A DNA stretch of 64,000 bases from an uncultured Caulobacteraceae bacterium (GTDB lineage: Bacteria; Pseudomonadota; Alphaproteobacteria; Caulobacterales; Caulobacteraceae): the NCBI GenBank assembly GCA_903929535.1, contig CAIYVC010000116.1, positions 17,187-81,186 of the forward strand, read 5' to 3'. This document shows, piece after piece, positions 1 through 8,260 of the stretch. Made by a program: the position numbers and the translations under genes. How positions within the stretch are numbered: position 1 is the first letter of the stretch; the number at the start of each line of letters is the position of its first letter. The notes under the pieces are model-generated. The model saw nothing but the letters and a program-made list of their open reading frames with translations, searched no databases and had not been told where the DNA came from.

Positions 1-270
1 GTGATCGCCGCCCTTGAGGCCCCCCGCGGCCCCTACTGCGGCAGTCTGTTCTGGGCCGGCCTCGACGGCGCCATGGACGCCAGCGTCCTGATCCGCACCG
101 CCGCCTGCGTCCAGGACGCCCAAGGCTGGCGCTACGAAGCCGGCGCCGGGGCCGGCCTCGTCGCCGACAGCGACCCACGCCTGGAGCGCCTGGAAACCGA
201 AGCCAAGATCGACGCCATCCGCCGCGCCCTCACCGAGCCGCCTCCCGCCAGAGCGGAGGCCGCCGAATGA
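1..270 (+). CDS. pabB: Aminodeoxychorismate synthase component I (PabB), C-terminal part
   Basis: Only the last 89 residues lie in the window; the frame is open at the left edge, so the start is outside. The segment looks like the end of a chorismate-binding (TrpE/PabB) domain: a PYCGSLFW stretch, then GAGLVADSDP and an ETEAKIDAI helix, which match the family's C-terminal G-x-G-(I/L)-V-x-x-S-x-P region. PabB converts chorismate and ammonia to 4-amino-4-deoxychorismate for folate synthesis. The stop overlaps the start of the pabC-like gene, which supports the call. Anthranilate synthase TrpE is the alternative but would not normally sit beside pabC. Confidence 0.8.
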   Translation: MIAALEAPRGPYCGSLFWAGLDGAMDASVLIRTAACVQDAQGWRYEAGAGAGLVADSDPRLERLETEAKIDAIRRALTEPPPARAEAAE

Positions 271-1022
271 CTGACGACCGCGGCCTGCTGCTGGGCGACG
301 GCCTGTTCGAGACCATCCTGTTCAAGGCCGCCCGCCCGATCCTCTGGGACGCCCACCTCGCCCGCCTGACGCGCGGCTGCGCGGCGCTCGGCCTGTCGGC
401 GCCCGACGCCCAAACGCTGGCGGATGAAGCGGCCGTCGCCGTCGCAGCGGCGGGGCTTGGCTCGGCGCGAGCAGCCGTGAGGCTGACCTGGACGGCGGGG
501 GTGGGCGGACGCGGCCTGGACCGCCCGTCTCAGCCGCAGCCCCGTCTGATCGCCTCAGCATCCCCCAGCGCTCCGCCGCAGGGTCCGGCGCGGCTGATCA
601 CTAGCGCCATCCGCCGCAACGAGGGCTCGCCCGCCTCTCGCCTGAAGACTTTGTCCTACCTCGACAACGTCCTGGCCCGCCGCGAAGCCGCAACCGCCGG
701 CGCCGACGAAGCCCTGATGCTGAACAACCGGGGCCTGCTGGCCTCAGCCGCCGCCGCCAACCTGTTCTGGATCGCGGAGGGGCGGCTCTACACCCCCGCT
801 CTTTCCTGCGGGGTGCTGGAAGGGATCATGCGGTCCCAGGTGCTGGCGGCTGTGGACGTCCAGGAAGTCGAGGCGCCGGCATCAGCGCTCCATGGCGCGG
901 AGGCCCTGTTCCTGACCAACAGCCTGATCGGCCTGCGCCGCGTCGCCAGCCTCGACGGCCAGCCTTGCGGCGACCACCCCCTGATTGCTGACCTCGTCGG
1001 AGCCCTGGCAGACGTCGCCTAG
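267..1022 (+). CDS. pabC: Class IV aminotransferase, probable aminodeoxychorismate lyase (PabC)
   Basis: 251 residues, normal for fold-type IV PLP enzymes. The probable PLP lysine is Lys127 in RLKTLSYL, followed by NVLARREA and an ADEALMLNNRGLLASAAAANLFW block, the region that usually carries the cofactor-phosphate contacts. In folate synthesis PabC removes pyruvate from aminodeoxychorismate to give 4-aminobenzoate. ATG at 267 overlaps the pabB stop by 4 bases, indicating translational coupling. Its TAG shares the sequence CTAG with the stop of a gene remnant on the other strand. A branched-chain or D-amino acid aminotransferase cannot be excluded from sequence alone; context favours PabC. 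Confidence 0.8.
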   Translation: MTDDRGLLLGDGLFETILFKAARPILWDAHLARLTRGCAALGLSAPDAQTLADEAAVAVAAAGLGSARAAVRLTWTAGVGGRGLDRPSQPQPRLIASASPSAPPQGPARLITSAIRRNEGSPASRLKTLSYLDNVLARREAATAGADEALMLNNRGLLASAAAANLFWIAEGRLYTPALSCGVLEGIMRSQVLAAVDVQEVEAPASALHGAEALFLTNSLIGLRRVASLDGQPCGDHPLIADLVGALADVA

Positions 1023-1165
1023 CAGGTCGCGCAGGCGACCGTGATCGAACGGGGCATCAGATAGGCGGTGTCGTGCAGGTCACTGGTCGCCGGCAGGTAT
1101 TTGGCCGCCGGGGATTGGAAGGTGAAGTGGGCCTCGGCCACGATCACGCTCTGGCCGACCGGCAT
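1019..1165 (-). pseudogene. Remnant of a TadE/TadF-like minor pilin protein (3' end only)
   Basis: On the minus strand this frame encodes about 48 residues from MPVGQSVIVAEAHFTF to YLMPRSITVACATC and then stop. It has the look of a TadE-like C-terminus: a V-x-V-A-E-x-x-(F/Y)-x-(F/Y) strand, then an aromatic/Leu turn, then Y-(L/M)-x-P-R near the end. Further upstream the frame stays open only as a shadow of tadB, so the N-terminal membrane helix and most of the domain are missing. The breakpoint falls at or near 1163-1170, where tadB begins on the plus strand; the two ATGs overlap in a CATG. Reading it as a truncated gene is inference. Confidence 0.5.
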
Positions 1166-2153
1166 GAGCGACCTGATGCTGATCGTCGTGGGCCTGCTGG
1201 CCTTCGTCTCGATGGCGGGGGTGGGGCTGGTGCTGGCCGGGGCGTCCAACGGCGGGGCCAAGGCGGCCAAGCGGGCCCAGGCCATCGCCGGGCGCGGCAG
1301 GGGCGGCGAGCGGGCCCAGCGCAAGGGCGCTCCGGGCGGCGACGCCAGCCTGCGCCGCAAGCAGCTTCAGCGCACCCTGCAGGAGCAGGAGAAGAAGCGC
1401 CGCGCCGCCGCCTTCGACGCCGCCCTGAAGCTGCGCGAGGCCGGCATCGCCATGAGCGTGACCGTCTTCTGGCTGGGATCTGGCGGGCTCGGTCTGGTGG
1501 CCGCGACCCTGGCGCTCGTGGTGCACGTCAAGCTGATCCTGGCCCTGATGATCGGCTTTGTCGCCGGGGCGGGCCTGCCTTTGTGGTTCGTCGGTGTGCT
1601 GGCCAAGGGGCGGCGCAAGAAGTTCGCCTCCGCTTTCCCTGACGCGGTGGACATCATCGTACGGGGGCTGCGCTCGGGCCTGCCGCTGCACGACTGCCTG
1701 CGGGTGATCGGCAAGGAATGCCCCGAGCCGCTCGCCGGCGAGTTCCGCCGGCTGGTGGAGGGCCAGTCCATGGGCGTGACCCTGGAGCAGGGTCTGGACC
1801 GCATGAACGAGCGGATGCCGACGCCGGAGCTGAAGTTCTTCGCCATCGTGCTCAACATCCAGCAGAAGACCGGCGGCAACCTCGGCGAGGCGCTGGGCAA
1901 CCTGTCCACCGTGCTGCGCGGGCGGCGGCTGATGCGCGAGAAGATCAAGGCCCTGTCCAGCGAGGCGGTGTCTTCCGCCGGCGTGATCGGCTGCATGCCG
2001 CCGGGCGTCGGCTGCCTGATCACCATGACCAATCCGCACTATCTGCAGGTGATGTTCACCGACCCGCGCGGTCACATGCTGCTGGGCATCGCCGCGATCA
2101 TCATGACCTTCGGCACCCTGGTCATGCGCAAGATGATCAACTTCAAGTTTTAG
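1164..2153 (+). CDS. tadB: Type II secretion system F family protein, TadB
   Basis: 329 residues from ATG 1164. Inner-membrane platform protein of the tight-adherence (Tad/Flp) pilus, working with TadC and the TadA/CpaF ATPase. Visible are an N-terminal membrane helix (about residues 4-22), a basic linker, two helices near residues 105-150, the T2SSF domain (FPDAVDIIVRGLRSGLPL; a QKTGGNLGEAL motif) and a C-terminal helix. The frame is open from 1068, but the added residues do not look like a pilus protein and read through the TadE remnant. There is no clear ribosome binding site before 1164. tadC follows 124 bases later, and no cpaF/tadA lies upstream as would be usual. Confidence 0.85.
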   Translation: MSDLMLIVVGLLAFVSMAGVGLVLAGASNGGAKAAKRAQAIAGRGRGGERAQRKGAPGGDASLRRKQLQRTLQEQEKKRRAAAFDAALKLREAGIAMSVTVFWLGSGGLGLVAATLALVVHVKLILALMIGFVAGAGLPLWFVGVLAKGRRKKFASAFPDAVDIIVRGLRSGLPLHDCLRVIGKECPEPLAGEFRRLVEGQSMGVTLEQGLDRMNERMPTPELKFFAIVLNIQQKTGGNLGEALGNLSTVLRGRRLMREKIKALSSEAVSSAGVIGCMPPGVGCLITMTNPHYLQVMFTDPRGHMLLGIAAIIMTFGTLVMRKMINFKF

Positions 2154-2265
2154 AGCGGGAGCGAAAAAGTGGGCACCGGTTTTTCGCGGAAACCCCGCTC
2201 TAACATATTAGAATCGATCACGTTTCATGGATTTGGATTGATCCAATCCAAATCCACCGTGATCT
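2151..2265. repeat. Two-hairpin intergenic palindromic repeat (REP/BIME-like)
   Basis: The first palindrome pairs TAGAGCGGG (2151-2159) with CCCGCTCTA (2194-2202). Nested inside it, GCGAAAAA (2161-2168) pairs with TTTTTCGC (2180-2187). The second pairs GATCACG (2216-2222) with CGTGATC (2258-2264), enclosing GGATTTGGATT (2229-2239) and AATCCAAATCC (2245-2255). The element begins with the tadB stop codon and ends shortly before the tadC start. There is no U-run, so it is not a typical intrinsic terminator. Its first half has the same architecture as the palindrome at 57552-57602. Dispersed repeats of this kind are known in alphaproteobacteria. Confidence 0.85.
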
Positions 2266-2277
2266 AGAGGCTGGCTT

Positions 2278-3270
2278 ATGTTCGATCTCGTCGCGTTTTC
2301 GGCCGATCCGATGAACTTCCTGACCGCCGGGGTTGGGGTGCTGACCTTCGCCACGGTGGTGACCCTGACCGCGCCCTTCGCCCGGCGCGACACGCTCGAC
2401 ATCCGGCTGAAGGCGGTGGCCAACCGGCGCGAGGAGCTGAAGCGGCGCTCGCGTCAGGCGATCAAGGGCGGCGGTGGTCTGCGCCAGCGGGACGAGGGCC
2501 TCTACAAGAAGGTGGTGGAGCGGCTGCAGCTGTCGCGCCTGCTGGAAGACCCCAAGGTGGTCGACCGGCTGGCGGAGGCCGGTTATCGCGGTCCGGGGCC
2601 GATCTCGACCTTCTACTTCTTCCGCTTTGTCAGCCCGTTCGCGATGGCGGCCCTGTTCGCCATCTATCTGTTCGGCATCAAGAGCTTCGGCTGGTCGGCC
2701 AATACCCGGGCGATCGCGGTGTTCATGGGCTTCGGCCTGGGCTTCTACGCGCCCAACATCTTCCTCTCCAACCAGGCCTCCAAGCGGCGCACCAGCATCG
2801 TGCAGGTGTTTCCCGACGCGCTCGACCTGCTGTTGATCTGCGTGGAGGCGGGCATGTCGATCGAGGCGGCGCTGCAGAAGGTGGCCCAGGAGATCGGCGC
2901 CAACTCCGTGGAGCTGGCCGAGGAGCTCTCTTTGCTGGTGGCCGAGCTGAGCTACCTGCCCGAACGGCGGCTGGCCTATGAGGGCATGTCGCGGCGGGTC
3001 AACTATCCGGGGGTCAAGTCGGTGATGACGGCGATGACCCAGGCCGAGCGCTACGGCACGCCGCTGGGCAACGCGCTGCGCGTCATGGCCAAGGAGAACC
3101 GCGATCTGCGCATGTCCGCCGCCGAGAAGAAGGCCGCGGCCCTGCCGGCGCAGCTGACCGTGCCGATGATCCTGTTCTTCCTGCCGGTGCTGTTCATCGT
3201 CATCCTGGGCCCTGCCGGCATCCACGTGCAGGACACCCTGAACCACTCAGGCGCGCTGAAGGGGCACTAG
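2278..3270 (+). CDS. tadC: Type II secretion system F family protein, TadC
   Basis: 330 residues. Partner of TadB in the inner-membrane platform of the Tad/Flp pilus machine. N-terminal helix near residues 12-35, two helices around 115-160, a T2SSF domain beginning at VFPDALDLLLICVEAGMSIE, conserved AERYGTPLG, and a final strongly hydrophobic helix (LTVPMILFFLPVLFIVILG). ATG 2278 follows the repeat element by 12 bases. It converges with the TadD-like gene, leaving only 11 bases between the stops. Confidence 0.88.
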   Translation: MFDLVAFSADPMNFLTAGVGVLTFATVVTLTAPFARRDTLDIRLKAVANRREELKRRSRQAIKGGGGLRQRDEGLYKKVVERLQLSRLLEDPKVVDRLAEAGYRGPGPISTFYFFRFVSPFAMAALFAIYLFGIKSFGWSANTRAIAVFMGFGLGFYAPNIFLSNQASKRRTSIVQVFPDALDLLLICVEAGMSIEAALQKVAQEIGANSVELAEELSLLVAELSYLPERRLAYEGMSRRVNYPGVKSVMTAMTQAERYGTPLGNALRVMAKENRDLRMSAAEKKAAALPAQLTVPMILFFLPVLFIVILGPAGIHVQDTLNHSGALKGH

Positions 3271-3281
3271 GCCCCGGCGGC

Positions 3282-4064
3282 CTACTTGCCGGAGGCGGCC
3301 TTCAAGTACGCGAGGTTGTTGGCCGCCATCTGCGGGGGCAGGTCCTGGCGCTGGAGCTGTTCGGCTTCCGCCAGCTTGCCTTGCAGGCCCAGCACGAGGG
3401 CCAGGTTCTGGCGCACCTGAAGCCCTGCGCCGGGCAGGCCCGCCGCTTTGCGCAGCAGGGTCTCGGCGCGGGCCACGTCACCCTCGGCGGCGTAGAACAT
3501 GGCGGCGTTGGAGAGGACCGTGGGGTTGTCGGGGGCGAGCATCAGGGCTTGAGTATGGGCCGCCTTGGCCTCGGCGGAGCGGCCGGCCTGAGCCAGGCCG
3601 ACGGCCAGCAGGGAGGCGCCGCGCCAGTCGCGGGGCGCGATGACCATGGCCTTGCGGGCGGGATCGACGGCGAAGAAGCCCTGGTTGTCGCTGATCGCCG
3701 CGCGGGCAGCCTCCAGCAGGGCCTCGACATTATTAGGCTGGGTCAGGAGCACCGCCTCGGCGGCGTCGGACGCCTCCTGGTAGCGGCCGATGGTGCGCAG
3801 GGCGGCGGCCAGCCGGACCCCGGCCTCGGCGTCCTTGGGATCGGCGTCGACCTGCGAAGCCCAGAAGGCTGCGCGGGACAGGGGATCCAGCCGCTCGGCG
3901 GCGGCGCGGTCCTGGGCGTTGGCCTTGCCGAAGTCCGGCTTGGCCGAGGCGGGCGCGGGCGCCGGGGCCGGCGGTTTGGCGGGCCCCCAGGCCAGGGCGG
4001 GGGCGGCGGCCAGCAGCAGCGGCAACATCACGGTAGTTGCGGTCAGGACGAGCTTGCGCGACAT
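3282..4064 (-). CDS. Secreted TPR protein, TadD-like
   Basis: 260 residues with an N-terminal signal peptide (hydrophobic VMLPLLLAAAPALA) and then a Pro/Ala linker to about residue 45. About four TPR-like helical pairs follow, for example DAEAGVRLAAALRTIGRYQEA, NVEALLEAARAAI, and a stretch around DNPTVLSNAAMFYAAEGDVA. TadD proteins are TPR lipoproteins needed for Tad pilus assembly or secretin stability. Position beside tadBC and overall form suggest that role, but there is no clear lipobox cysteine, so TadD assignment is tentative. It may be another periplasmic TPR scaffold. Confidence 0.6.
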   Translation of the reverse strand: MSRKLVLTATTVMLPLLLAAAPALAWGPAKPPAPAPAPASAKPDFGKANAQDRAAAERLDPLSRAAFWASQVDADPKDAEAGVRLAAALRTIGRYQEASDAAEAVLLTQPNNVEALLEAARAAISDNQGFFAVDPARKAMVIAPRDWRGASLLAVGLAQAGRSAEAKAAHTQALMLAPDNPTVLSNAAMFYAAEGDVARAETLLRKAAGLPGAGLQVRQNLALVLGLQGKLAEAEQLQRQDLPPQMAANNLAYLKAASGK

Positions 4065-4166
4065 GGATAGGCTCCGGATCGATTGGCGGCATCATCGCCT
4101 ATCGGCCCGAATCAAAAGTTAACCTGGCGGTTAACGCCCAGGCTCCACTCCTTAACCGTGCGCCCC

Positions 4167-5537
4167 ATGTCCGACGTTCTGATCCAAGCCTCCGACGCCG
4201 CCATCCCCCTGGTCCCGCTGACCGAGGCGGGGCTGGACGCGCTGCCGCCGTTCCTTAAGGGGCTGGCCGGGCAGGAGGGGTTCAAGGCCAAGGCCGGGCA
4301 GGTGCTGAAGGCCTCCGCCGCCGGGGACGGCAAGCTGGAGCGCGTGTTCGTGGGCCTCGGCGATCAGCCGAAGGCGGAGCTTTTCCGCGCGGTCGCGGCG
4401 CGCCTGCCGGCGGGCGAGTACCGGCTGGAAACCCTGCCCGAGGGGATCGATCCGACCCAGGCAGCCATTTCCTGGGGTCTGGGGACCTATCGCTTCGATC
4501 GCTACAAGCCCGCCAAGGAAGGCCCCGCACGGCTGGTGGCGCCTGAGGGCGCTGATCTCCAGCTGAGCCGCGCCATCGTCCACGCCTGCGCCCTGGCGCG
4601 GGACATGGTCAACACCCCGGCCAACGACATGGGGCCGCTGCAGATCGAGACCATCGCCCGCGAGATCGCCGAGCAGTTCGGGGCCGAGATCGCGGTGGTG
4701 ACCGGCGACGCCCTACTGGACGAGAACTACCCGGCGGTCCACGCCGTCGGCCGCGCCGCCGCCCCGCACCGGGCGCCGCGCATGATCGAGATCGGCTGGG
4801 GCGACCCTGCTGCTCCTGTGGTGGCCATCGTCGGCAAGGGCGTGGTGTTCGACACCGGCGGGCTCGACATCAAGCCGTCGTCCGGCATGCGGCTGATGAA
4901 GAAGGACATGGGCGGCGCCGCCCACGCCCTGGCGCTCGGGCGGATGGTGATGGCGGCCAGGCTGCCGGTGCGGCTGGTGGTGCTGGTCCCGGCGGTGGAG
5001 AACGCTATCTCCGGCGACGCCATGCGGCCGGGCGATGTGATCGGTTCGCGCGAGGGCCTGACCATCGAGATTGGCAACACCGACGCGGAGGGCCGGCTGA
5101 TCCTGGCCGACGCCCTGGCCCGCGCGGCGGAGCTGGACCCGGTGCTGACCATCGACATGGCGACGCTGACCGGAGCGGCGCGGGTGGCGCTGGGGCCGCA
5201 GGTGATCCCCTTCTTCACCGCCGACGAAATCCTGGCCGCCGAAATCGCCGCCGCCTCCCTGGCGGTTGCCGATCCGCTGTGGCGTCTGCCGCTCTGGGCG
5301 GGGTACGCGGAGTCCGTCGAAAGCGACATCGCCGACCTCAAGAACGATCCGGACGCCTGGGCTCAGGCCGGGGCGATGACCGCCGCCCTGTTCCTGCAGC
5401 ATTTCGCGCCCAAGGTAGGCTGGGTTCACCTGGACATCTTCGCCTGGAATTCGAAGGCCCGGCCCGGTTTCGCCACCGGCGGCGAGGCCCAGGCGGTGCG
5501 GGCGCTGTTCCACCTGCTGAGGACGCGGTTCGGATGA
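4167..5537 (+). CDS. Leucyl aminopeptidase family (M17) metallopeptidase
   Basis: 456 residues from ATG 4167 (MSDVLIQAS). A longer open frame to 4083 adds residues unlike the family. Cytosolic di-metal aminopeptidase that removes N-terminal residues during peptide turnover. The C-terminal catalytic domain shows GKGVVFDTGGLDIKPS and MKKDMGGAA (metal-binding Lys and Asp), and the signature NTDAEGRLILADAL near residue 303 carries the metal-binding Asp/Glu and catalytic Arg. The N-terminal domain is more diverged than in PepA, as is common for the second M17 paralogue in alphaproteobacteria. The stop overlaps the start of the NlpC/P60 gene (ATGA). Confidence 0.88.
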   Translation: MSDVLIQASDAAIPLVPLTEAGLDALPPFLKGLAGQEGFKAKAGQVLKASAAGDGKLERVFVGLGDQPKAELFRAVAARLPAGEYRLETLPEGIDPTQAAISWGLGTYRFDRYKPAKEGPARLVAPEGADLQLSRAIVHACALARDMVNTPANDMGPLQIETIAREIAEQFGAEIAVVTGDALLDENYPAVHAVGRAAAPHRAPRMIEIGWGDPAAPVVAIVGKGVVFDTGGLDIKPSSGMRLMKKDMGGAAHALALGRMVMAARLPVRLVVLVPAVENAISGDAMRPGDVIGSREGLTIEIGNTDAEGRLILADALARAAELDPVLTIDMATLTGAARVALGPQVIPFFTADEILAAEIAAASLAVADPLWRLPLWAGYAESVESDIADLKNDPDAWAQAGAMTAALFLQHFAPKVGWVHLDIFAWNSKARPGFATGGEAQAVRALFHLLRTRFG

Positions 5538-6349
5538 GCGATCCGCGCGTGACCCTGGCGCGGGCCGACTTGGCGGACGCGGCGCTGGAAGGACAGGTGC
5601 GGGCCGAGCGGTTCGCGCGGACCCTGCCCTACCGCTGCGCCATCCCCGCCGCCGCGATAAGGAGCGCGCCTGACGCCGCCGCCGAGCAATGGGACCAGCT
5701 GCTGTTCGGCGAGGACTTCGCGGTGCTGGAAACCGGGCGCGGCTGGGGCTGGGGCCAGGCAACGCGCGACGGCTATGTCGGCTATGTGCGGATGGCCGAT
5801 CTGGCGGCGGGCGCCCTGCCGCCCACGCACCGGGTCAGCGCTCTGCGCGCCTACGCCTTCACCAGCGCCCACATCAAGTCCGCCCCGGTGGGGCTCTACA
5901 GCCTGAATGCCCTGGTTTCGGTCGAGGGCGAGGAGGGGCGGTTCCTGAAGGCCGAGGGCAGCGGCTGGTTCGCCCGCGAGCAGCTTGAGCCGATCGGCCA
6001 GTTCGAGAGCGACCCCGCGGCGGTGGCGCTGACCTATCTGGGCGCGCCCTATCAGTGGGGCGGGCGCGAGAGCCTGGGCCTGGACTGCTCGGGGCTGATC
6101 CAGCAGGCGCTGTATGCCTGCGGCCGGGCCTGCCCGCGCGATTCCGACATGCAGGCGCTGCTCGGCGAGCCGGTGGCGCTCAAAGCCCTGGCGCGAAACG
6201 ATCTGGTCTTCTGGAAGGGCCACGTCGGCATCATGCTGGATGCTCAGCGGATGCTGCACGCCAACGCCTTCCACATGCAGGTCCAGATAGAACCGGTGGC
6301 CGAGGCCATCGCCAGGATCGGAGAACCGGCGGCGCTACGCCGGCTGTAG
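5534..6349 (+). CDS. NlpC/P60 family cysteine peptidase with N-terminal SH3-like region
   Basis: 271 residues, ATG overlapping the preceding stop. Residues about 40-150 look like bacterial SH3-type repeats (GYVGYVRMADL; a second unit around KAEGSGWFAREQL). The C-terminal NlpC/P60 domain starts at YLGAPYQWGGRES, with the probable nucleophile Cys185 in LDCSGL and the base His230 in GHVG. Such enzymes cleave gamma-D-Glu-diamino acid bonds in murein peptides, often recycling fragments in the cytoplasm when, as here, no signal peptide is visible. Coupling to an aminopeptidase gene fits peptide recycling; substrate is inferred. Confidence 0.88.
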   Translation: MSDPRVTLARADLADAALEGQVRAERFARTLPYRCAIPAAAIRSAPDAAAEQWDQLLFGEDFAVLETGRGWGWGQATRDGYVGYVRMADLAAGALPPTHRVSALRAYAFTSAHIKSAPVGLYSLNALVSVEGEEGRFLKAEGSGWFAREQLEPIGQFESDPAAVALTYLGAPYQWGGRESLGLDCSGLIQQALYACGRACPRDSDMQALLGEPVALKALARNDLVFWKGHVGIMLDAQRMLHANAFHMQVQIEPVAEAIARIGEPAALRRL

Positions 6350-6367
6350 TCACCAAGGGAGATACCG

Positions 6368-7294
6368 ATGCGTCTGAGCCGTCTCGCCGCCGCCCTCACG
6401 GGTCTCCTGATCCTCGCCATGCCGCCGACCGTCCGCGCGGCTGCCGAACACGCCGCCTTCCCGGCCAAGGGCGATCTGTCGTCCGCCACCAAGCGGGTGC
6501 TGAAGTTCCGGGGCGCGTCACGGACCTATCTGGTGCGGCCGGTGGCTGGGCCGGGACCCTGGCCCCTGGTGGTAATGTTGCATGGCGCCACCATCTCGGC
6601 GGAGCGGACCTGGACCCAGACCAGCCTGCCGACGCTGGGGGCCAAGGAGAAGTTCATCGTCGTGGCGCCTCAGGGCGTGGACAACCGGTGGGACGAGAGC
6701 TTCGGGTCCGGGCCGGACAACGACGTGGAGTTCCTGCGCGCGGTGATGCGCGACGTGGAGGCCAAGGATCACGCCGACCCCAAGGCCGTGTTCCTGATCG
6801 GCATGTCCAACGGCGGCTTCATGACCATCCACTTCGTCTGCGCGGGCGGCGGCGGAGAGCTGCGCGCGGCGGGCGTGGTGTCGGCGACCCTGGGCGAGGA
6901 CGAGATCGCCGACTGCGTGCCAAGGAAGCCCCTGCCGTGGATCGAGATGCACGGCGACGCCGACCAGATCGTGCCGTTCACGGCGGGCGAGGGCCTGCTG
7001 TCGGCCGAACAGACCTTCGCCTATTTCGCCGACAAGGCAGGCTGCACCGCCGCCATCAAGCGCGACAAGCTGCCGGACGTTGTGGCCAACGATGGGTCGA
7101 CGGCGGAGAAGCGGGTGCGTTCCGGCTGCGCCGGGGGCAAGCAGACCTCGACCTTCTATGTGCTGCACGGCGCGGGCCACAGCTGGCCCAACAGCCGCTC
7201 GGGCCCGCCCGGCGAGCGCGGGGCGGTCAATCAGGATATCGACGGCGGAACAGTCGCCTGGGAGCACTTCCGCGCGACGCTGACGCCGCGCTAG
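6368..7294 (+). CDS. Secreted PHB depolymerase-family esterase (LpqC-like)
   Basis: 308 residues with a signal peptide (LAAALTGLLILAMPPTVRAAA). Alpha/beta hydrolase of the PHB-depolymerase/feruloyl-esterase family: RTYLVRP and MLHGATISAE near the N-terminus, nucleophile Ser in GMSNGG, acid Asp in HGDADQIVPF, and His in HGAGHSWPN. Family members hydrolyse polyhydroxyalkanoate oligomers or aryl esters; the substrate here is unknown. An SD-like AGGGAG lies upstream of ATG 6368. It converges with the cytochrome c gene. Confidence 0.85.
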   Translation: MRLSRLAAALTGLLILAMPPTVRAAAEHAAFPAKGDLSSATKRVLKFRGASRTYLVRPVAGPGPWPLVVMLHGATISAERTWTQTSLPTLGAKEKFIVVAPQGVDNRWDESFGSGPDNDVEFLRAVMRDVEAKDHADPKAVFLIGMSNGGFMTIHFVCAGGGGELRAAGVVSATLGEDEIADCVPRKPLPWIEMHGDADQIVPFTAGEGLLSAEQTFAYFADKAGCTAAIKRDKLPDVVANDGSTAEKRVRSGCAGGKQTSTFYVLHGAGHSWPNSRSGPPGERGAVNQDIDGGTVAWEHFRATLTPR

Positions 7295-7300
7295 AGGCGT

Positions 7301-8038
7301 CTACTTGCCGCCGCCGTTGCCGGGGTTGGCGGCGACCGCAGCCGGGGCCTTGGCCGGGGCAGGCGTAGCGGCGGCAGGGGCGCCCGTGGCGGCCGCGACA
7401 GGAGCGCCGGCGGGAGCCGCGCCCGGAGCCGGAGCAGCAGCGCCAGCCGCAGCCGGGGCAGCGCCAGCGGCGGGAGCCGCGGCCTTGGGATTGGGCGCGG
7501 GGATCGGCGGGGGGGCGTCGCCCAGGGTCCGCAGATAAGCGATCATGTTGATGCGGTCTTCCGGCTTCTTCAGCCCGACGAAGGTCATCTTGGTGCCGGA
7601 GATGTCCTGCTGCGGTCCACGCAGGAAGACGTAAAGCTCGTCATAGGTCCAGGTCGGGTGCTTGGCCCCGAAATCGGTCATGGCCGACGAATAGGCGAAG
7701 CCGGCGTGGGTGCCGGGCTTGCGGCCCTCGACGCCGAACAGGTTGGGCCCGGTCAGGTTGGGGCCGCCGCTGGCGAGGTTGTGGCAGGACTGGCACTTCT
7801 TGGCGACGTCGGCGCCGGCCGTGACGTTGGCGGCGGGCAGGACCGTGCCCCAGTCGGGAATCACATCCGCCGCTTCGGCGGGCCCGCCGGTGTCTTCGAC
7901 AATGGCGATGGCGTAGCCGGGCTTCTTGGCCGGCTCGAACTTGTAGATGATGCCGGAGAGCTGATTCAGCCCGATCACGGCGAGGCCCGTCGCCAAAAGG
8001 GCGCCGGCGATTTTATTGAATCCGAGGTCGCTGCTCAT
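7301..8038 (-). CDS. Membrane-anchored class I cytochrome c with Ala/Pro-rich tail
   Basis: 245 residues from ATG 8038 (MSSDLGFNKI); the frame continues to 8098 but the extra residues are unlikely. An N-terminal helix (KIAGALLATGLAVIGLNQL) acts as an uncleaved anchor, followed by a mono-heme domain with CQSCH and a distal Met in the TKMTFVG stretch. This resembles CycM-type cytochromes c552 that pass electrons from the bc1 complex to aa3 oxidase in alphaproteobacteria. The last roughly 70 residues are almost only Ala, Pro, Gly, Lys and Thr, which is longer than the usual tail. Confidence 0.88.
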   Translation of the reverse strand: MSSDLGFNKIAGALLATGLAVIGLNQLSGIIYKFEPAKKPGYAIAIVEDTGGPAEAADVIPDWGTVLPAANVTAGADVAKKCQSCHNLASGGPNLTGPNLFGVEGRKPGTHAGFAYSSAMTDFGAKHPTWTYDELYVFLRGPQQDISGTKMTFVGLKKPEDRINMIAYLRTLGDAPPPIPAPNPKAAAPAAGAAPAAAGAAAPAPGAAPAGAPVAAATGAPAAATPAPAKAPAAVAANPGNGGGK

Positions 8039-8260
8039 GTGTGCCCGTCGGCCCTCTAAGAACTTGGTCGCTAAGACCCCCTGGCGGGACGGAATCACCG
8101 GGGAGGATTCTCAGTCTCGCGCTTGCGTGGCGCTCTCTGACACGCTACCGGCCCTGGCGCAACATGCCGTTCGCACCTGCACTCGTCCAGGCGCATACAA
8201 GGGCGGATTCGCCGCAATCTTGTTCGCTTCGCACCGCCCTCTGATGAACACGCCAGCCGC

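Noticed and set aside
1019..1360. Complete 113-residue TadE-like gene on the minus strand
   Set aside because: Only the last 48 residues look like TadE; the rest is antisense to the N-terminus of tadB and has no membrane helix.
8039..8260. RNA gene in the cytochrome c / kdsB gap
   Set aside because: No tRNA cloverleaf or long stable stem was found on either strand.
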